Assembly: GCF_003286915.1 (NCBI RefSeq)
Contig: NZ_QMFY01000017.1
Span: forward strand, 51,089-115,088
From: Pseudochryseolinea flava
Lineage (GTDB): Bacteria > Bacteroidota > Bacteroidia > Cytophagales > Cyclobacteriaceae
Length of the DNA: 64,000 nt
Direction of reading: 5' to 3'
How positions within the stretch are numbered: the first letter of the stretch is position 1; every line of letters starts with the position of its first letter. The position numbers were made by a program, and so were the translations under genes. This document shows positions 42,304 to 52,002 of this stretch, piece by piece. The notes beneath the pieces were generated by a model. That model searched no databases. It was not told the DNA's origin and saw nothing but the letters and a program-made list of their open reading frames with translations.

Positions 42304-42792
42304 CTAGTTACATCCAACACTCGCCGCCCAAGCATCGTTGAGTCCACCGCCGGGAACAGTCTCCACTTCAAGCGTGAAAGTAGATGATCCATTGACAGGC
42401 GCACTGATTGTAATGTTTGACCCATTGCTTAATGAACTTCCCCACGGACCAGGATAATTTGCATAGCCAATCCAACCAGATGACGCTACGTTGTTCCCAG
42501 CACCATTGCGTAATGTGAAACGATTGGGAACATCGTATGCCGTGCAGTATGCAGAAATGGTTGTTGAACCAGGTGTAATGTTAACCGTACTAACCGGGTA
42601 CAAGTAGTATTGTGTTCCATAATAAGAATTGTAGAAGTATCCACTGCATGCTTGAACGCGCGCACTGGCTTGTCCACCTTCTAGAATAGGGTCACCTTTC
42701 GGTTTTTGTGCGGCTTCGTGATCGGCACAAGCTACGATTGTTGTAATCACGAATAACAGAGATAGGAGGGATTGATTTTTTTGTGTTCTCAT
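42304..42792 (-). CDS. Lipoprotein of unknown function with a beta-rich cysteine-containing domain
   Basis: A 162-residue exported protein; the signal ends in TTIVAC (lipobox). A short linker is followed by a beta-rich domain whose recurrent segments are YYLYPVSTVNITPGSTTISAYC and VPNRFTLRNGAGNNVASSGW, then ITISAPVNGSSTFTLEVETV. Two or three cysteines could form a disulfide. I recognise no named family. It is in the direction of the CHAT operon and is 282 bases downstream of the 359-residue lipoprotein; the shared 3' repeat suggests a link between the two genes. Confidence 0.65.
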   Translation of the reverse strand: MRTQKNQSLLSLLFVITTIVACADHEAAQKPKGDPILEGGQASARVQACSGYFYNSYYGTQYYLYPVSTVNITPGSTTISAYCTAYDVPNRFTLRNGAGNNVASSGWIGYANYPGPWGSSLSNGSNITISAPVNGSSTFTLEVETVPGGGLNDAWAASVGCN

Positions 42793-42929
42793 GGTTTAAC
42801 GGGTTTAATGACTGCTAATTGGTTATTGCCTGAACGTGCGTTGCAGGTAAATAAAAATAAGTAAACACGCGCCACAAAAAGCACCGGAAAAATTAGGCGA
42901 CTTATTAAACGGTAAATGACGTACGAAGC

Positions 42930-43072
42930 CGCAAAGATTCGCTTTTGTCCCTCGCGGTAGTAAAAAACGGTTACCTTAAAGCATCACAACCAAGTACCAG
43001 CTCCCTCTCGCGTCAAGTTCTACTTTTAACTTTCAACTTTCAGCTTTAAGCTTTCCGCTTTCAACTCAGTTT
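42930..43072. repeat. Diverged copy of the composite intergenic repeat
   Basis: GCAAAGATTCGC (42931), CGCGGTA (42953), a 35-base segment from 42968 and the CTTTCAACTTTC tandem tail (43020-43070) align in order with the copy at 42121-42300. The inverted-repeat arm is shorter here. Confidence 0.55.
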
Positions 43073-43074
43073 CC

Positions 43075-44154
43075 TCACGGCACCCAAACGTACGTCGTCG
43101 CAAGCGGAGTTACTTTAAATTCTTTAGCGCCTTCATTCCAAGTGATGTCCGCATCAAAATAGAATTTATGATTGTTAGGCGCGATGTCTGCAGGTACACT
43201 AAAAGAGCCATGCTTTACAAAGCGTTGAAATTTTTTATTTGAGAAGGAATAAACCTTGTACATGTATTGTACCGTAATCGGCGTTGTCTTTTGGATATTA
43301 TCAAAGAAGTAGAATCCTACTTTCCGCGCGACACCCGGTGTAAAATTCGCTGGCGTAGTGACGATTCTTTCGTATGACGATTCATTTGTAGAACCTTCTT
43401 CGAGGTCTTCAGATGTTTCGATGTCATCTTTTGCGATGTTGTGGAGATACAAATCTAGGTCAACATTGTGATAACCGTGTTCGTCATTGTTTGTCTTCCA
43501 GAAAAAGTCGATGTAGAGTGTTTGCGATCCGAATGTTGTCGTGTTGATAACGTCTGACACGCGATTTTCTCGAAGCGGTTTCTCAAGTTCCCGAATCGAA
43601 TAGGAGCGATGTTCTGCATCAAAGGGGCTTTCGTTAACATCCATCCGGAAGTCGTAGTTCACAAAGGTTTTGGCCGCATCACTGCTGCTGTTGATGTTGT
43701 AAGTGCCGGTAATAATCTTTAACGGCTCGTCTTGATTTCGTTGTTTCATGACCAACTGATAATCGATCGTTGCTGGATAGACTATATCGGGTGAAACAAT
43801 GCCATTGAATGCGACGCCGATATAATACCGATAGAAGTCGGGAAGTTCGCGCTGGGACGGAACCACTCTCACGCCGCCATAATGGTCGAACGTCGATATG
43901 TAGGCGGTACTTAGGTCATCGTTCTTTTTTGAAAATTCAATACCCGTTGAAGGTGCCAGGTAAATCGCAAGATCAGCTGTCATGCCGTGGTCACGTTCAC
44001 CATTAACAGTCCAAGTCAAGACAAACTCCAGTTGTCCATCGTTAGCGTTTTCGTTCACCATGAAGTGTTCCATTGGAACAGGATCGTCGACGGACGCACA
44101 ACGTGTACAAAATATCGCGGCTACTAAAATGATTAGCAAGATATGTTTTTTCAT
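43075..44154 (-). CDS. Lipoprotein with two beta-rich repeats (pre-peptidase C-like)
   Basis: A 359-residue exported protein; signal AIFCTRCAS gives a lipobox Cys about 19. Two related beta-rich modules are visible: FVLTWTVNGERDHGMTADLAIYL and, in the second half, LYIDFFWKTNNDEHGYHNVDLDLYL. The W-N-x-x-x-D-L-x-[IL]-Y-L core resembles the pre-peptidase C-terminal domain, which can bind calcium or help sort exported proteases. Its ATG overlaps the stop of the upstream barrel gene by 4 bp (ATGA), so the two are translationally coupled and probably made together with the CHAT protease. Confidence 0.75.
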   Translation of the reverse strand: MKKHILLIILVAAIFCTRCASVDDPVPMEHFMVNENANDGQLEFVLTWTVNGERDHGMTADLAIYLAPSTGIEFSKKNDDLSTAYISTFDHYGGVRVVPSQRELPDFYRYYIGVAFNGIVSPDIVYPATIDYQLVMKQRNQDEPLKIITGTYNINSSSDAAKTFVNYDFRMDVNESPFDAEHRSYSIRELEKPLRENRVSDVINTTTFGSQTLYIDFFWKTNNDEHGYHNVDLDLYLHNIAKDDIETSEDLEEGSTNESSYERIVTTPANFTPGVARKVGFYFFDNIQKTTPITVQYMYKVYSFSNKKFQRFVKHGSFSVPADIAPNNHKFYFDADITWNEGAKEFKVTPLATTYVWVP

Positions 44155-44831
44155 AGTGCGTGTTTCCTCTTTTTAAATCGCACGTCACCCCAGAAGGATG
44201 CGGTGAGACAGTAACTACTGCGTAACCGTTGTTGATAATCGGTCATGAACTCATAGGAATACGGAAGATCTTTGCGAATGATACCCGGGTTAAAAACGCA
44301 TCCAACGGCAATGCCCAATCCGTTGCGAGCGTGTAGAAGCAATCGAGCATTGTGAGAAATCATGTACGTGTTAAGTGCCTTCTTCCCGAATTGCATGTAT
44401 TGTTCGACTTCGCCACTTGCTCTGATCAAGAAATTGTTTTCTAATGAGTAGCTGGCGCGTAGCCACGTCGTGATTTTATACTCAAGCCCAATGGGTATAT
44501 TAACATAAGAGAACCGAAACGTTTCGCGGTCGGTAATATAAAAAAACTCACCATCGTATGCATCGCGCCAGTACGTCACAAGATCAGTGTTGACGGAAAG
44601 ATCACGAACATTTGAATCGAAGAACCGAAGGGTCGCACCACTTACTAAATTAAGCGTTGGTGTGAGATTCTTCTTGAAGATCACGCCGATGTTAACGTAA
44701 TGATTAAAAGGTTGTTCTTTAGAGATATCGCGCCAGAAAAAGTCAAGCGTTCCGCCGATGCTCATTTGTCCTTTTGTTGATTGCACCATGCCTACGAGCA
44801 GGAGCAATGCTAATATTGATGATCGCATCAT
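44151..44831 (-). CDS. Predicted outer-membrane beta-barrel protein
   Basis: A 226-residue protein with a signal peptide (MMRSSILALLLLVGMVQSTKGQ) and alternating strands rich in aromatics, such as MSIGGTLDFFWRD, FRFSYVNIPIGLEYKITTWLRASYSLENNFL and SYCLTASFWGDVRF. The pattern resembles the PorT/OmpW-like eight-strand barrels of Bacteroidota. It starts 2 bp after the CHAT gene stop and overlaps the lipoprotein gene by 4 bp. The start at 44831 was chosen because it begins the signal peptide; an upstream extension gives none. Confidence 0.7.
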   Translation of the reverse strand: MMRSSILALLLLVGMVQSTKGQMSIGGTLDFFWRDISKEQPFNHYVNIGVIFKKNLTPTLNLVSGATLRFFDSNVRDLSVNTDLVTYWRDAYDGEFFYITDRETFRFSYVNIPIGLEYKITTWLRASYSLENNFLIRASGEVEQYMQFGKKALNTYMISHNARLLLHARNGLGIAVGCVFNPGIIRKDLPYSYEFMTDYQQRLRSSYCLTASFWGDVRFKKRKHAL

Positions 44832-44833
44832 GA

Positions 44834-47374
44834 TTAAATTCCTTTTATAACAAAAGCTCCCCATTGTACTGGACTTTCGTATTTTGATTTGACAATAAGT
44901 TGGGCTTCATGAAACGCTTCGATAACGGGTTTCCCAGCGATCATGTTAGCATAAAATTGTTGCATCAGCAGCGACGTTACTTCATCATCAACTTTGAATA
45001 AACTCATCACGAGGTAGCGAACACCTGCCACTTGGAATGCACGTTGCAATCCCCATACACCTTCGCCTTCTTCAAACGCTCCTTGTCCTGTTTCGCACGC
45101 AGATAACACCACGAGATAAGTTTGTTTGAGATCAAGGTTTGATGCCTCGTATGCTGTAAGAAAGCCATCGTCGTTCACAGTAGTTTGTGCTTGGCCAACC
45201 GCCAATACGAGTCCGGTGGTGTGCATTGGATCTTTGAGCTTTTCGGTATGGAAGAAACCATGGGTGGCAAAATGCAATACCGACGATGATGCAATTTGCT
45301 TAACAATAGATTCGGATGCCGCGCCTTGAAGGTAGATGTGACGGTCTACAGAATTTGGCAACTGTTTCTCAATGCCTTGTATTTCAGTTTGTGTTCCGGG
45401 AAGGTCAAGCGGCTTCTCGCCATAAAGCGACAAATGTGTATCGTAATCAGGAAATCCAACCAAAGTGACATCCGTGATTGCATTTTCTCGAGGAGATGTG
45501 TGCTTCACGAGATCCTTTGCACTCACCACAGAGAAGAATTGATATTGTCCGATGAGGTATTCCTTGCCGTTAAATAGAATTTCAGGATTGATCAGATTGT
45601 AAATTCCGTCACCAGAAAAGATAATCTTTTTGTGATGAAGTTTGTTTTCAAACGGATCGAAGTAGGCGTGGTACACTTGATCGTTCTGCAAGTTGTTACG
45701 CGCGAAGTTCAAATACGCTTGATAATATCTTCCTTCAAGTTGCTGGTCTGTAAGATTGCTTTGCACAAGTTCAATGGGTTTGCCTGGCTCGAAAACAAAG
45801 AATACATATTTACTTTCTTTTGTTTCTGTCAATGATGTTTGATTGTTATCTGTCTGTAAAGCGAATACTTTCACTTTGGCGATGTCGACGAGGTGAGTTT
45901 TTTCGGGAATGGCCGTCATAATTTCCGTCGCGCTTACATATTTGTCGGATTCGATTGATAGCTTACTTCTGATCTGTTTTTCTTTTGCAGTAATCTCTTG
46001 ATCGAGTGACAAAAGTTCACTGTGTTCACCTTTTTGAAGATGTTGCATTTTCTTCTCGCGTAACGCGCGAATTTGTTGATACGCTTGAATCAAATTGGTA
46101 TCGCCTTTTGCGTAAATTTCATTGAGCAGCTTAGAGGAAGAGTTCAGTAGAACACCTTTGTTGTTTAGCTGTATTTCGTACAGTGCCTCGACCACATAAT
46201 TTTGTTTGACGCCCTGCTGAAAATACAAATGATGGTAGTAGCCCTTTGCCAACTCAACAAAGTGTTTGTTTGTCCGATAGAAATACGCTCGCTCGGGCTC
46301 TGAGAGGTAGGAAAAATTGTGTTGGGTGTATTGGGAAAATACATCCATAAGCTCTTGAAATGTTTTGTGAGCATTTACGGTGTCGGACAGTGCCCAGAAT
46401 ATTTGTCCCCGTACGGCAAGGACCGGCAATTTTTCGGGACTGACGACTTTAATGTGCTTGTTGAATAGATTAAATGCTTTGTCGTTCCAAGTTAAGGCCT
46501 TGTCATAATCATTTTTAAGTCTGTATGATTCAGCAACAAGATTGGCCGATGCTATTTTGCCGAGGTAGTTTTTTCCATCGGTGGCTCTTACAAAACGGTG
46601 CTTTTCTAATTTGTATCCTTTCTTAGCAGCCATTAATGCTGAATCGTATTCCTGGAGGTTGATGTACGCTTCAGCCAGTCCGTTGTGTGCGTCGCCAATG
46701 CGTTTGATAGAAGTGTCGACATTGCTCGGATCACTGTAGAGTTCAATAATGTACTTGTCGAAGTAGTACCGGCTACTGTCGAAGTCTAATGTTGTTTGAA
46801 AATACTCGCCATACACCGCGTACGCAGATTTTGTAAGCGATGTGTTTTTTTCATAGGTTGCTCGCAGCTCAATCATCATTTCGTCGAGCACTTTCCTGGA
46901 GGCTTCGAGCTCTCCGAACTTGAGGTACATTCTCGCGATTTCCGCCCGACGTACGAAGTGACGATTGGCCTGCTTGCTGTTCATGATCGCGGCGCCTATT
47001 GTTGAATAGCGAGTGGTTGGCATCCACTTCTTCGTGTTCAAGCGCTCGCGCATGGCGTCTTTAAAAAGGAAATAAATGCTATCAGCTTTCTGAAAATTAC
47101 GTTCTGCTTCGGTATAATTGCCTTTGAACTTCTGCACAAGACCAAGAACGTGGTACGGCGTGATCCGCTTCACATAATCATGTGGCATGTAGGCTTCTTT
47201 CGTGGCGGCGCGCACGGCATCGTCATCACGCAAATCCAGCAAGGCTTGTTTACTTAAGTCCTCAGCTTCTTCGAAGCGTCCACGATTGACTTTCTTAATG
47301 GATGATTTCTGTGCATATGAAAGATGGCACAGCAATACCAGGATGCCTGAGAGCAGGCATAGATTGAATTTCAT
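44834..47374 (-). CDS. Exported TPR-CHAT (caspase-like) protease
   Basis: An 846-residue protein. A signal peptide (MKFNLCLLSGILVLLCHLSYAQ) directs it out of the cytoplasm. Residues 35-420 are tetratricopeptide-like helix pairs (for example ALGLVQKFKGNYTEAERNFQ-type and LAEAYINLQEYDSALMAAKKGYKL). A helical linker follows, then the CHAT domain at about 560-846. The catalytic dyad is visible: His705 in LHFATHGFF and Cys760 in LSACETGQG. TPR-CHAT proteases in other systems cleave defence effectors; here the target is unknown. It is the first gene of a tight operon with a barrel protein and a lipoprotein. Confidence 0.9.
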   Translation of the reverse strand: MKFNLCLLSGILVLLCHLSYAQKSSIKKVNRGRFEEAEDLSKQALLDLRDDDAVRAATKEAYMPHDYVKRITPYHVLGLVQKFKGNYTEAERNFQKADSIYFLFKDAMRERLNTKKWMPTTRYSTIGAAIMNSKQANRHFVRRAEIARMYLKFGELEASRKVLDEMMIELRATYEKNTSLTKSAYAVYGEYFQTTLDFDSSRYYFDKYIIELYSDPSNVDTSIKRIGDAHNGLAEAYINLQEYDSALMAAKKGYKLEKHRFVRATDGKNYLGKIASANLVAESYRLKNDYDKALTWNDKAFNLFNKHIKVVSPEKLPVLAVRGQIFWALSDTVNAHKTFQELMDVFSQYTQHNFSYLSEPERAYFYRTNKHFVELAKGYYHHLYFQQGVKQNYVVEALYEIQLNNKGVLLNSSSKLLNEIYAKGDTNLIQAYQQIRALREKKMQHLQKGEHSELLSLDQEITAKEKQIRSKLSIESDKYVSATEIMTAIPEKTHLVDIAKVKVFALQTDNNQTSLTETKESKYVFFVFEPGKPIELVQSNLTDQQLEGRYYQAYLNFARNNLQNDQVYHAYFDPFENKLHHKKIIFSGDGIYNLINPEILFNGKEYLIGQYQFFSVVSAKDLVKHTSPRENAITDVTLVGFPDYDTHLSLYGEKPLDLPGTQTEIQGIEKQLPNSVDRHIYLQGAASESIVKQIASSSVLHFATHGFFHTEKLKDPMHTTGLVLAVGQAQTTVNDDGFLTAYEASNLDLKQTYLVVLSACETGQGAFEEGEGVWGLQRAFQVAGVRYLVMSLFKVDDEVTSLLMQQFYANMIAGKPVIEAFHEAQLIVKSKYESPVQWGAFVIKGI

Positions 47375-47547
47375 ACAGAAGGCTCCAGTATAGACAGTTA
47401 AAAATTAAACCGAGAAGGTTTTAATCCGGAAGATAAACAAAACTAACTCAAGCGGCCAAGCATGAGCATGTGGATATTTTACCACATTGTTTAATATCCC
47501 TGAAACGTGATTTACAACGGTATGGATATGCGCGGGAAGGCGAGAGG

Positions 47548-47703
47548 GTTAAAAGTTAAAATTTTAAAGTTCAAAGCAGAAAGCTTAAAGTGGAACGTTT
47601 GAAAACAGCTCGCCTCGGACTTCAGTCCGATGCTTTTTAATAAACTTGCCCCGGACTTTAGTCCGGGGTGGTGTAATAAAAGTTGCCCCGCTTTAGTCGG
47701 GGG
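47548..47703. repeat. Intergenic repeat cluster with palindromic CGGACTTTAGTCCG units
   Basis: Three palindromes are present: TCGGACTTCAGTCCGA (47615-47630), CCCCGGACTTTAGTCCGGGG (47649-47668) and a shorter CCCCG-CTTTAGT-CGGGG (47686-47703). To the left, 47548-47596 is a degenerate CTTT/AAAG repeat related to those at 42249 and 43020. The same palindromes recur at 53651-53710. The rest of the 47375-47723 gap holds nothing else I recognise. Confidence 0.6.
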
Positions 47704-47723
47704 TGAAATGATTGAATAGAATG

Positions 47724-48766
47724 CTACTGCAGTTTCGCCTTCAGCGCTTCTCTGACGGCGGGCGCTACCTTTGTTCCGAACAATTCGATAGACCGCACAT
47801 CTTATCGTGCGGCAATGTTCCGACAGACATTTGCACAAGGCAACGACTGTGTTTGAACAATTCATGGTGATACAGAATTTTATCAATCACTTGTTGAGGG
47901 CTACCCACGAGTAGGTTGCCCTGCTGTGATGTTTGTAATTCAAACTGTTCGCGGTCTAATGGTGGCCATCCGCGTTCACGACCAATATGGTTCATCACCA
48001 TGGCGTATTGGGGATAATAGTCATTTTCCGCCTGTTGTGAATCGTCAGCAATATATCCATGCAAGTTTATGCTTACACCTAATGTGCTAGGATCATGTCC
48101 CGATTGCTGCGCAGTTTCACGATAATATTCAACGTAAGGTGCAAATCGCGCGGGAGCACCGCCGATGATGGCGAGGGCCATTGGCAGTCCTAATGTTGCA
48201 GCACGTTTTACCGATTCGGGTGTGCCGCCAATGGCAACCCAAATAGGAAGCTTCTGCTGATGTGGTCGTGGATACACCGCGAGGTTATGGAGTGGCGCGC
48301 GATGCTTGCCTTGCCACGTCACCCTCGTGCTCGCATTGATCTTCATGAGTAATTCCAGCTTTTCGGAGAATAAAGAATCGTAGTCTTTTAAATCATAACC
48401 GAAAAGCGGAAAGGATTCGATAAAGGAGCCGCGACCAGCCATGATTTCTGCGCGGCCACCAGATAAAAGATCCAGCGTAGCAAAGTCTTGAAACACACGC
48501 ACAGGATCGTCGGAACTTAATACCGTTACGGCGCTCGATAATTTTATACGTTTTGTCTTTTCTGCCGCCGCTGCCAAAACCACCGCGGGCGACGACACAA
48601 TATAGTCGGGGCGATGATGTTCACCGATCGCGTACACGTCGAGCCCTGCCGCTTCTGTTAGTGCAACTTCTTCCATCAAATTGCGCATGCGCTGGTGCGG
48701 TGTAAGCATAACGCCTGTTGACGGGTCTGGATGTAATTCTGCAAATGTGTAAAGTCCTAGCTCCAT
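47724..48766 (-). CDS. Luciferase-like (LLM class) flavin-dependent oxidoreductase, C-terminus frameshifted
   Basis: A flavin-dependent monooxygenase-type enzyme. The intact frame gives 333 residues and ends after HDKM with a frame change. Inserting one base restores [19 protein letters not shown], the expected C-terminus of this family, ending at 47724; without it the protein ends at 47765. The rest is intact: [78 protein letters not shown]. The loss is only about 24 residues, so it may be a sequencing error or a recent mutation. The coordinates given assume the corrected frame. Confidence 0.85.
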
Positions 48767-49009
48767 GGAATAAATTTCAGTTCAGATCTTAAATGCTTTT
48801 TATCTCGTTTCAGTTCCTTTCGGCGTGTAGCCCACACGTCTCGCTCACTTCAGCGTACTTCTTCTTTACGTCATGGTCAGGTAAAATTCAGGTCCTGCAA
48901 TCGATGACGCGTGAGCTTTTTTACTTTTAACCGCGATGAATTTCCCGCGTGGTTAACCATAAGCGGTGGTTCTCCGCGAAAATTTACTCAACCTACCAAT
49001 CCAAAACCC

Positions 49010-51199
49010 ATGATGAAATTTACTTTATGTAAAAGGTCGACGTGTGCAAAATTTGCGCAGTTGACCTGCTTCGTTTTACTACTGTCAACCATACTTACCA
49101 CGCATTCTTATGCGCAGCCCCGTTTCAAGGTGATCGCATTCTACAACGGTACTTGGGATGCCGCCCACATCAACTTTGTTGCCGAAGCGCGACAGTGGTT
49201 TCCGCAAATGGCAGCCCAATACAACTTCTCGTTCGAATCGACAAACAACTGGAGTCTTCTCAACACAGCCAACCTTGCGCAATATCAAGTGGTCATGTTT
49301 TTAGATGATAGTCCCCCCGCGGCACAACGCCCGGCATTCGAACAATATATGCGCAATGGCGGTGGATGGTTCGGATTTCACGTGTGCGCTTTTAATACAA
49401 ATCCTGGTGCATGGGGCTGGTATCACAATCAGTTCTTGGGTACAGGCGCTTTTAGAACAAATACCTGGGGGCCAACACCCGCGATTTTGAAAGTAGAAGA
49501 CCAAACACATCCATCAACGGTAAGGCTACCGCAAACTTTTACCTCTGCCGTAAGTGAGTGGTATGGATGGAACAACGACCTACGCAACAATGCCAATATT
49601 AAAATTCTTGCATCTGTTGATCCTGCGAGTTTTCCCCTTGGAACAGATCCTAATCAATCTTGGTATAATGGTTATTACCCCATCATGTGGACGAATAGAA
49701 ATTACAAAATGATCTATGCCAACTTCGGTCATAACGATATGGACTATGCTAACAACGTTGGTAAATCATCGACCTTCGCGAGTGAGATTCAAAATCGATT
49801 TATCATCGACGCACTGCTTTGGCTTGGTGGCGTTACGGCAACAGAAACGCCTATTCCAGGAACTGTACAAGCTGAAAGTTTTAGCGTTATGAGTGGTGTT
49901 CAATTGGAAGCAACAACCGATACGGGTGGCGGACAAAACGTTGGTTATATCGATGCTGGTGATTGGATGGATTACCGTGTGAATGTTCAAGCTGCAGGAA
50001 GTTATCAGGTGCAATATCGGGTCGCGAGCCAGAATGGCGGCGGTAGCATTCAACTTCGATCAGGAACCTCAACCCTGGCTACCACGGCGGTGAACGCAAC
50101 CAATGGCTGGCAAACTTGGACGACAGTATCGGCCACCGTGAATCTTGCTGCAGGTGCGCAAACGCTACGGCTACACGCAGCAGCCGGTGGTTTTAATCTC
50201 AATTGGATTCAGTTCACTTCTGGAAACACTGGGCCCACAGTAAGCATTACATCACCCGTGAACAATGCGAGCTTTACGCCGCCAGCAAACATTAATATTC
50301 AGGCAACGGCAGCTGATGCGAATGGGGCTGTTACGCAAGTTGCATTTTATAACGGCACTACGCTACTGGGAACCGATACGTCCAGTCCGTATAGTTTCAG
50401 CTGGACAAACGTGGCCGCGGGAACATACACCGTTACGGCGCGTGCCACAGACAACGGAGGGGCTACTACAACATCGTCACCCATCACAGTACGTGTTAAT
50501 ACACCAACCAATGCACCCATTGGACAAACCATTACGCTGCTTGGAAACAACGGCAGATATGTGAATGGGATGAATGGAACAGCGGCGATGCAGTGCAATA
50601 GCGCAGCCGTTGGAACGTGGGAGAAGTTTGTCGTAGTCGATGCCGGGAATGGAAAAGTAGCATTGCGTAGCATGAACAAGTATGTGTCATCTGAAAATGG
50701 AGCGGCAACAGGGATAACATGCAATCGCGCTGCGATCGGCGGGTGGGAGGTTTTTGATTGGATCGCGAACAGTAATGGAACAATTTCACTCCGTGGTAAC
50801 AATGGATTTTACGTCTCGTCCGAAAATGGCACCAAACCAATGACGTGTACGCGAGCAACATCGGGAGGCTGGGAAATGTTTACCTATGCCATCACATCGG
50901 CGGCACGTGAACATACCCTTGTTGAAGAGGAATTAAAACTTAACATCGAACACGATCTAACGCTGTCACCCAATCCAGCAAAAGAAGGAGCGCGTTCGTT
51001 AACGCTTAATTTTGATCGAGCTCCCGGCGATATTGTCGTGGACTTCCGCGCGATCAACGGCACGTCACTATTTTCTCAGGAAGTTAGCAACGCGGCACAG
51101 CAAGTTCAGATTGGGCTTCCGCCATTGGCAAAAGGTATGTATCTGGTGAAGGTGAAAGGCTTGAAGCAATTCGTGGTGAAGAAATATCTAATTGAATAG
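49010..51199 (+). CDS. ThuA/CBM6/Ig/trefoil protein with T9SS sorting domain
   Basis: A 729-residue secreted protein starting at 49010 with a signal peptide ([11 protein letters not shown]). Domains in order: ThuA-like glutamine-amidotransferase fold (about 40-260; [19 protein letters not shown] ... [15 protein letters not shown]), CBM6-like module (about 285-405; [20 protein letters not shown] ... WMDYRVNV), a bacterial Ig domain (about 408-500), a fascin-like beta-trefoil (about 505-630; [13 protein letters not shown] repeats), and a Por/T9SS C-terminal sorting domain (LSPNPAKEG ... GMYLVKVKG). It probably acts on or binds extracellular polysaccharide. Confidence 0.88.
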   Translation: MMKFTLCKRSTCAKFAQLTCFVLLLSTILTTHSYAQPRFKVIAFYNGTWDAAHINFVAEARQWFPQMAAQYNFSFESTNNWSLLNTANLAQYQVVMFLDDSPPAAQRPAFEQYMRNGGGWFGFHVCAFNTNPGAWGWYHNQFLGTGAFRTNTWGPTPAILKVEDQTHPSTVRLPQTFTSAVSEWYGWNNDLRNNANIKILASVDPASFPLGTDPNQSWYNGYYPIMWTNRNYKMIYANFGHNDMDYANNVGKSSTFASEIQNRFIIDALLWLGGVTATETPIPGTVQAESFSVMSGVQLEATTDTGGGQNVGYIDAGDWMDYRVNVQAAGSYQVQYRVASQNGGGSIQLRSGTSTLATTAVNATNGWQTWTTVSATVNLAAGAQTLRLHAAAGGFNLNWIQFTSGNTGPTVSITSPVNNASFTPPANINIQATAADANGAVTQVAFYNGTTLLGTDTSSPYSFSWTNVAAGTYTVTARATDNGGATTTSSPITVRVNTPTNAPIGQTITLLGNNGRYVNGMNGTAAMQCNSAAVGTWEKFVVVDAGNGKVALRSMNKYVSSENGAATGITCNRAAIGGWEVFDWIANSNGTISLRGNNGFYVSSENGTKPMTCTRATSGGWEMFTYAITSAAREHTLVEEELKLNIEHDLTLSPNPAKEGARSLTLNFDRAPGDIVVDFRAINGTSLFSQEVSNAAQQVQIGLPPLAKGMYLVKVKGLKQFVVKKYLIE

Positions 51200-51211
51200 T
51201 GCGGTACGTAG

Positions 51212-51255
51212 TTGAGGTGTATGCGGTAAAGAAAACTGTAGCGTATACACCTCAA
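51212..51255 (+). other. Strong hairpin after the ThuA gene
   Basis: TTGAGGTGTATGCG (51212-51225) pairs with CGTATACACCTCAA (51242-51255), a 14-bp stem with one G-U pair and a 16-nt loop. It lacks the T tract of a usual terminator. Confidence 0.5.
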
Positions 51256-51346
51256 TACTACACCATACGCTGACACATTTTTCCGAAAAAGCACATCGCA
51301 ATTGTTGCGGAATTCCGGGGCCAATAGGCGGACTCCCTCAGATCAT

Positions 51347-51354
51347 TATATTTG
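51347..51354 (+). promoter_or_regulatory. Candidate -7 box (TATATTTG) of the 51385 gene
   Basis: Matches TAnnTTTG and lies 30 bases before the ATG at 51385. No TTG box is seen at the expected -33 distance. Confidence 0.4.
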
Positions 51355-51384
51355 TTGTTTGCCTAACCCTAGCCCACGATTGTT

Positions 51385-51879
51385 ATGAGTAAAATGACTC
51401 GTGAAGAGAAGCTCTTTCGAAGAGAAAACGAGATATTGACTAAGTACACCGACTTGATTGCGAAGGAGAATTCCCCCGAGGAAACATCCAAAGCACTAGA
51501 AAAACTTACATCAAAATACGGCGACCTTCTCTTGCAGACCCGTTTTATGACCTGGGTAAGTGGACGCTTAGAACGCAAATTGCAGCGAACCAATCGCGAA
51601 CTCATCAACAACAATAAAAAGCTGCAAACAACTCTTGATGAACTTACACGTGCTGAAGCAACACGAAGTGCTTACGCGATTATTTATTTCATCGCCATCG
51701 TCCTCTTTGTATTAGAAGAATTTCTGGTTGAGCCACTCATTACCGAGCTCGGTGGTAACGTTGGCTATGGTATCCTTATCAAACTAGCCATCGTATTGTT
51801 ACTGAAGCTCGCTGAAAATATCATCGAACGGAAAATCCGGATGAACCGGAAATTAATGCAACGCAAAAGCAGACAGTAG
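51385..51879 (+). CDS. Coiled-coil protein with two C-terminal transmembrane helices
   Basis: A 164-residue protein. Residues 1-95 are a charged coiled-coil (REEKLFRRENEILTKY, then LERKLQRTNRELINNNKKL). Two hydrophobic helices follow at about 98-117 and 129-146 (IIYFIAIVLFVLEEFL and YGILIKLAIVLLLKLAE), and a basic tail ends the protein. No named family. The topology suggests a membrane-anchored coiled-coil on the cytoplasmic side. No coupled neighbour is evident. Confidence 0.6.
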   Translation: MSKMTREEKLFRRENEILTKYTDLIAKENSPEETSKALEKLTSKYGDLLLQTRFMTWVSGRLERKLQRTNRELINNNKKLQTTLDELTRAEATRSAYAIIYFIAIVLFVLEEFLVEPLITELGGNVGYGILIKLAIVLLLKLAENIIERKIRMNRKLMQRKSRQ

Positions 51880-52002
51880 GGATCAACATGGCCTTTTAAA
51901 AAACGACCCGTTCTACAATATTAAAAACTTTTTTAACCAAGCGTTTCTTACCAATTGTTAAAGGTGTACTCGTCGACCTTGGGCATTTTTGAAAAAAAAG
52001 AA

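Noticed and set aside
44834..47374. CHAT protease as part of a type III-E CRISPR or gasdermin defence locus
   Set aside because: No Cas gene, CRISPR repeat or gasdermin-like gene is nearby, and the protein has a signal peptide.
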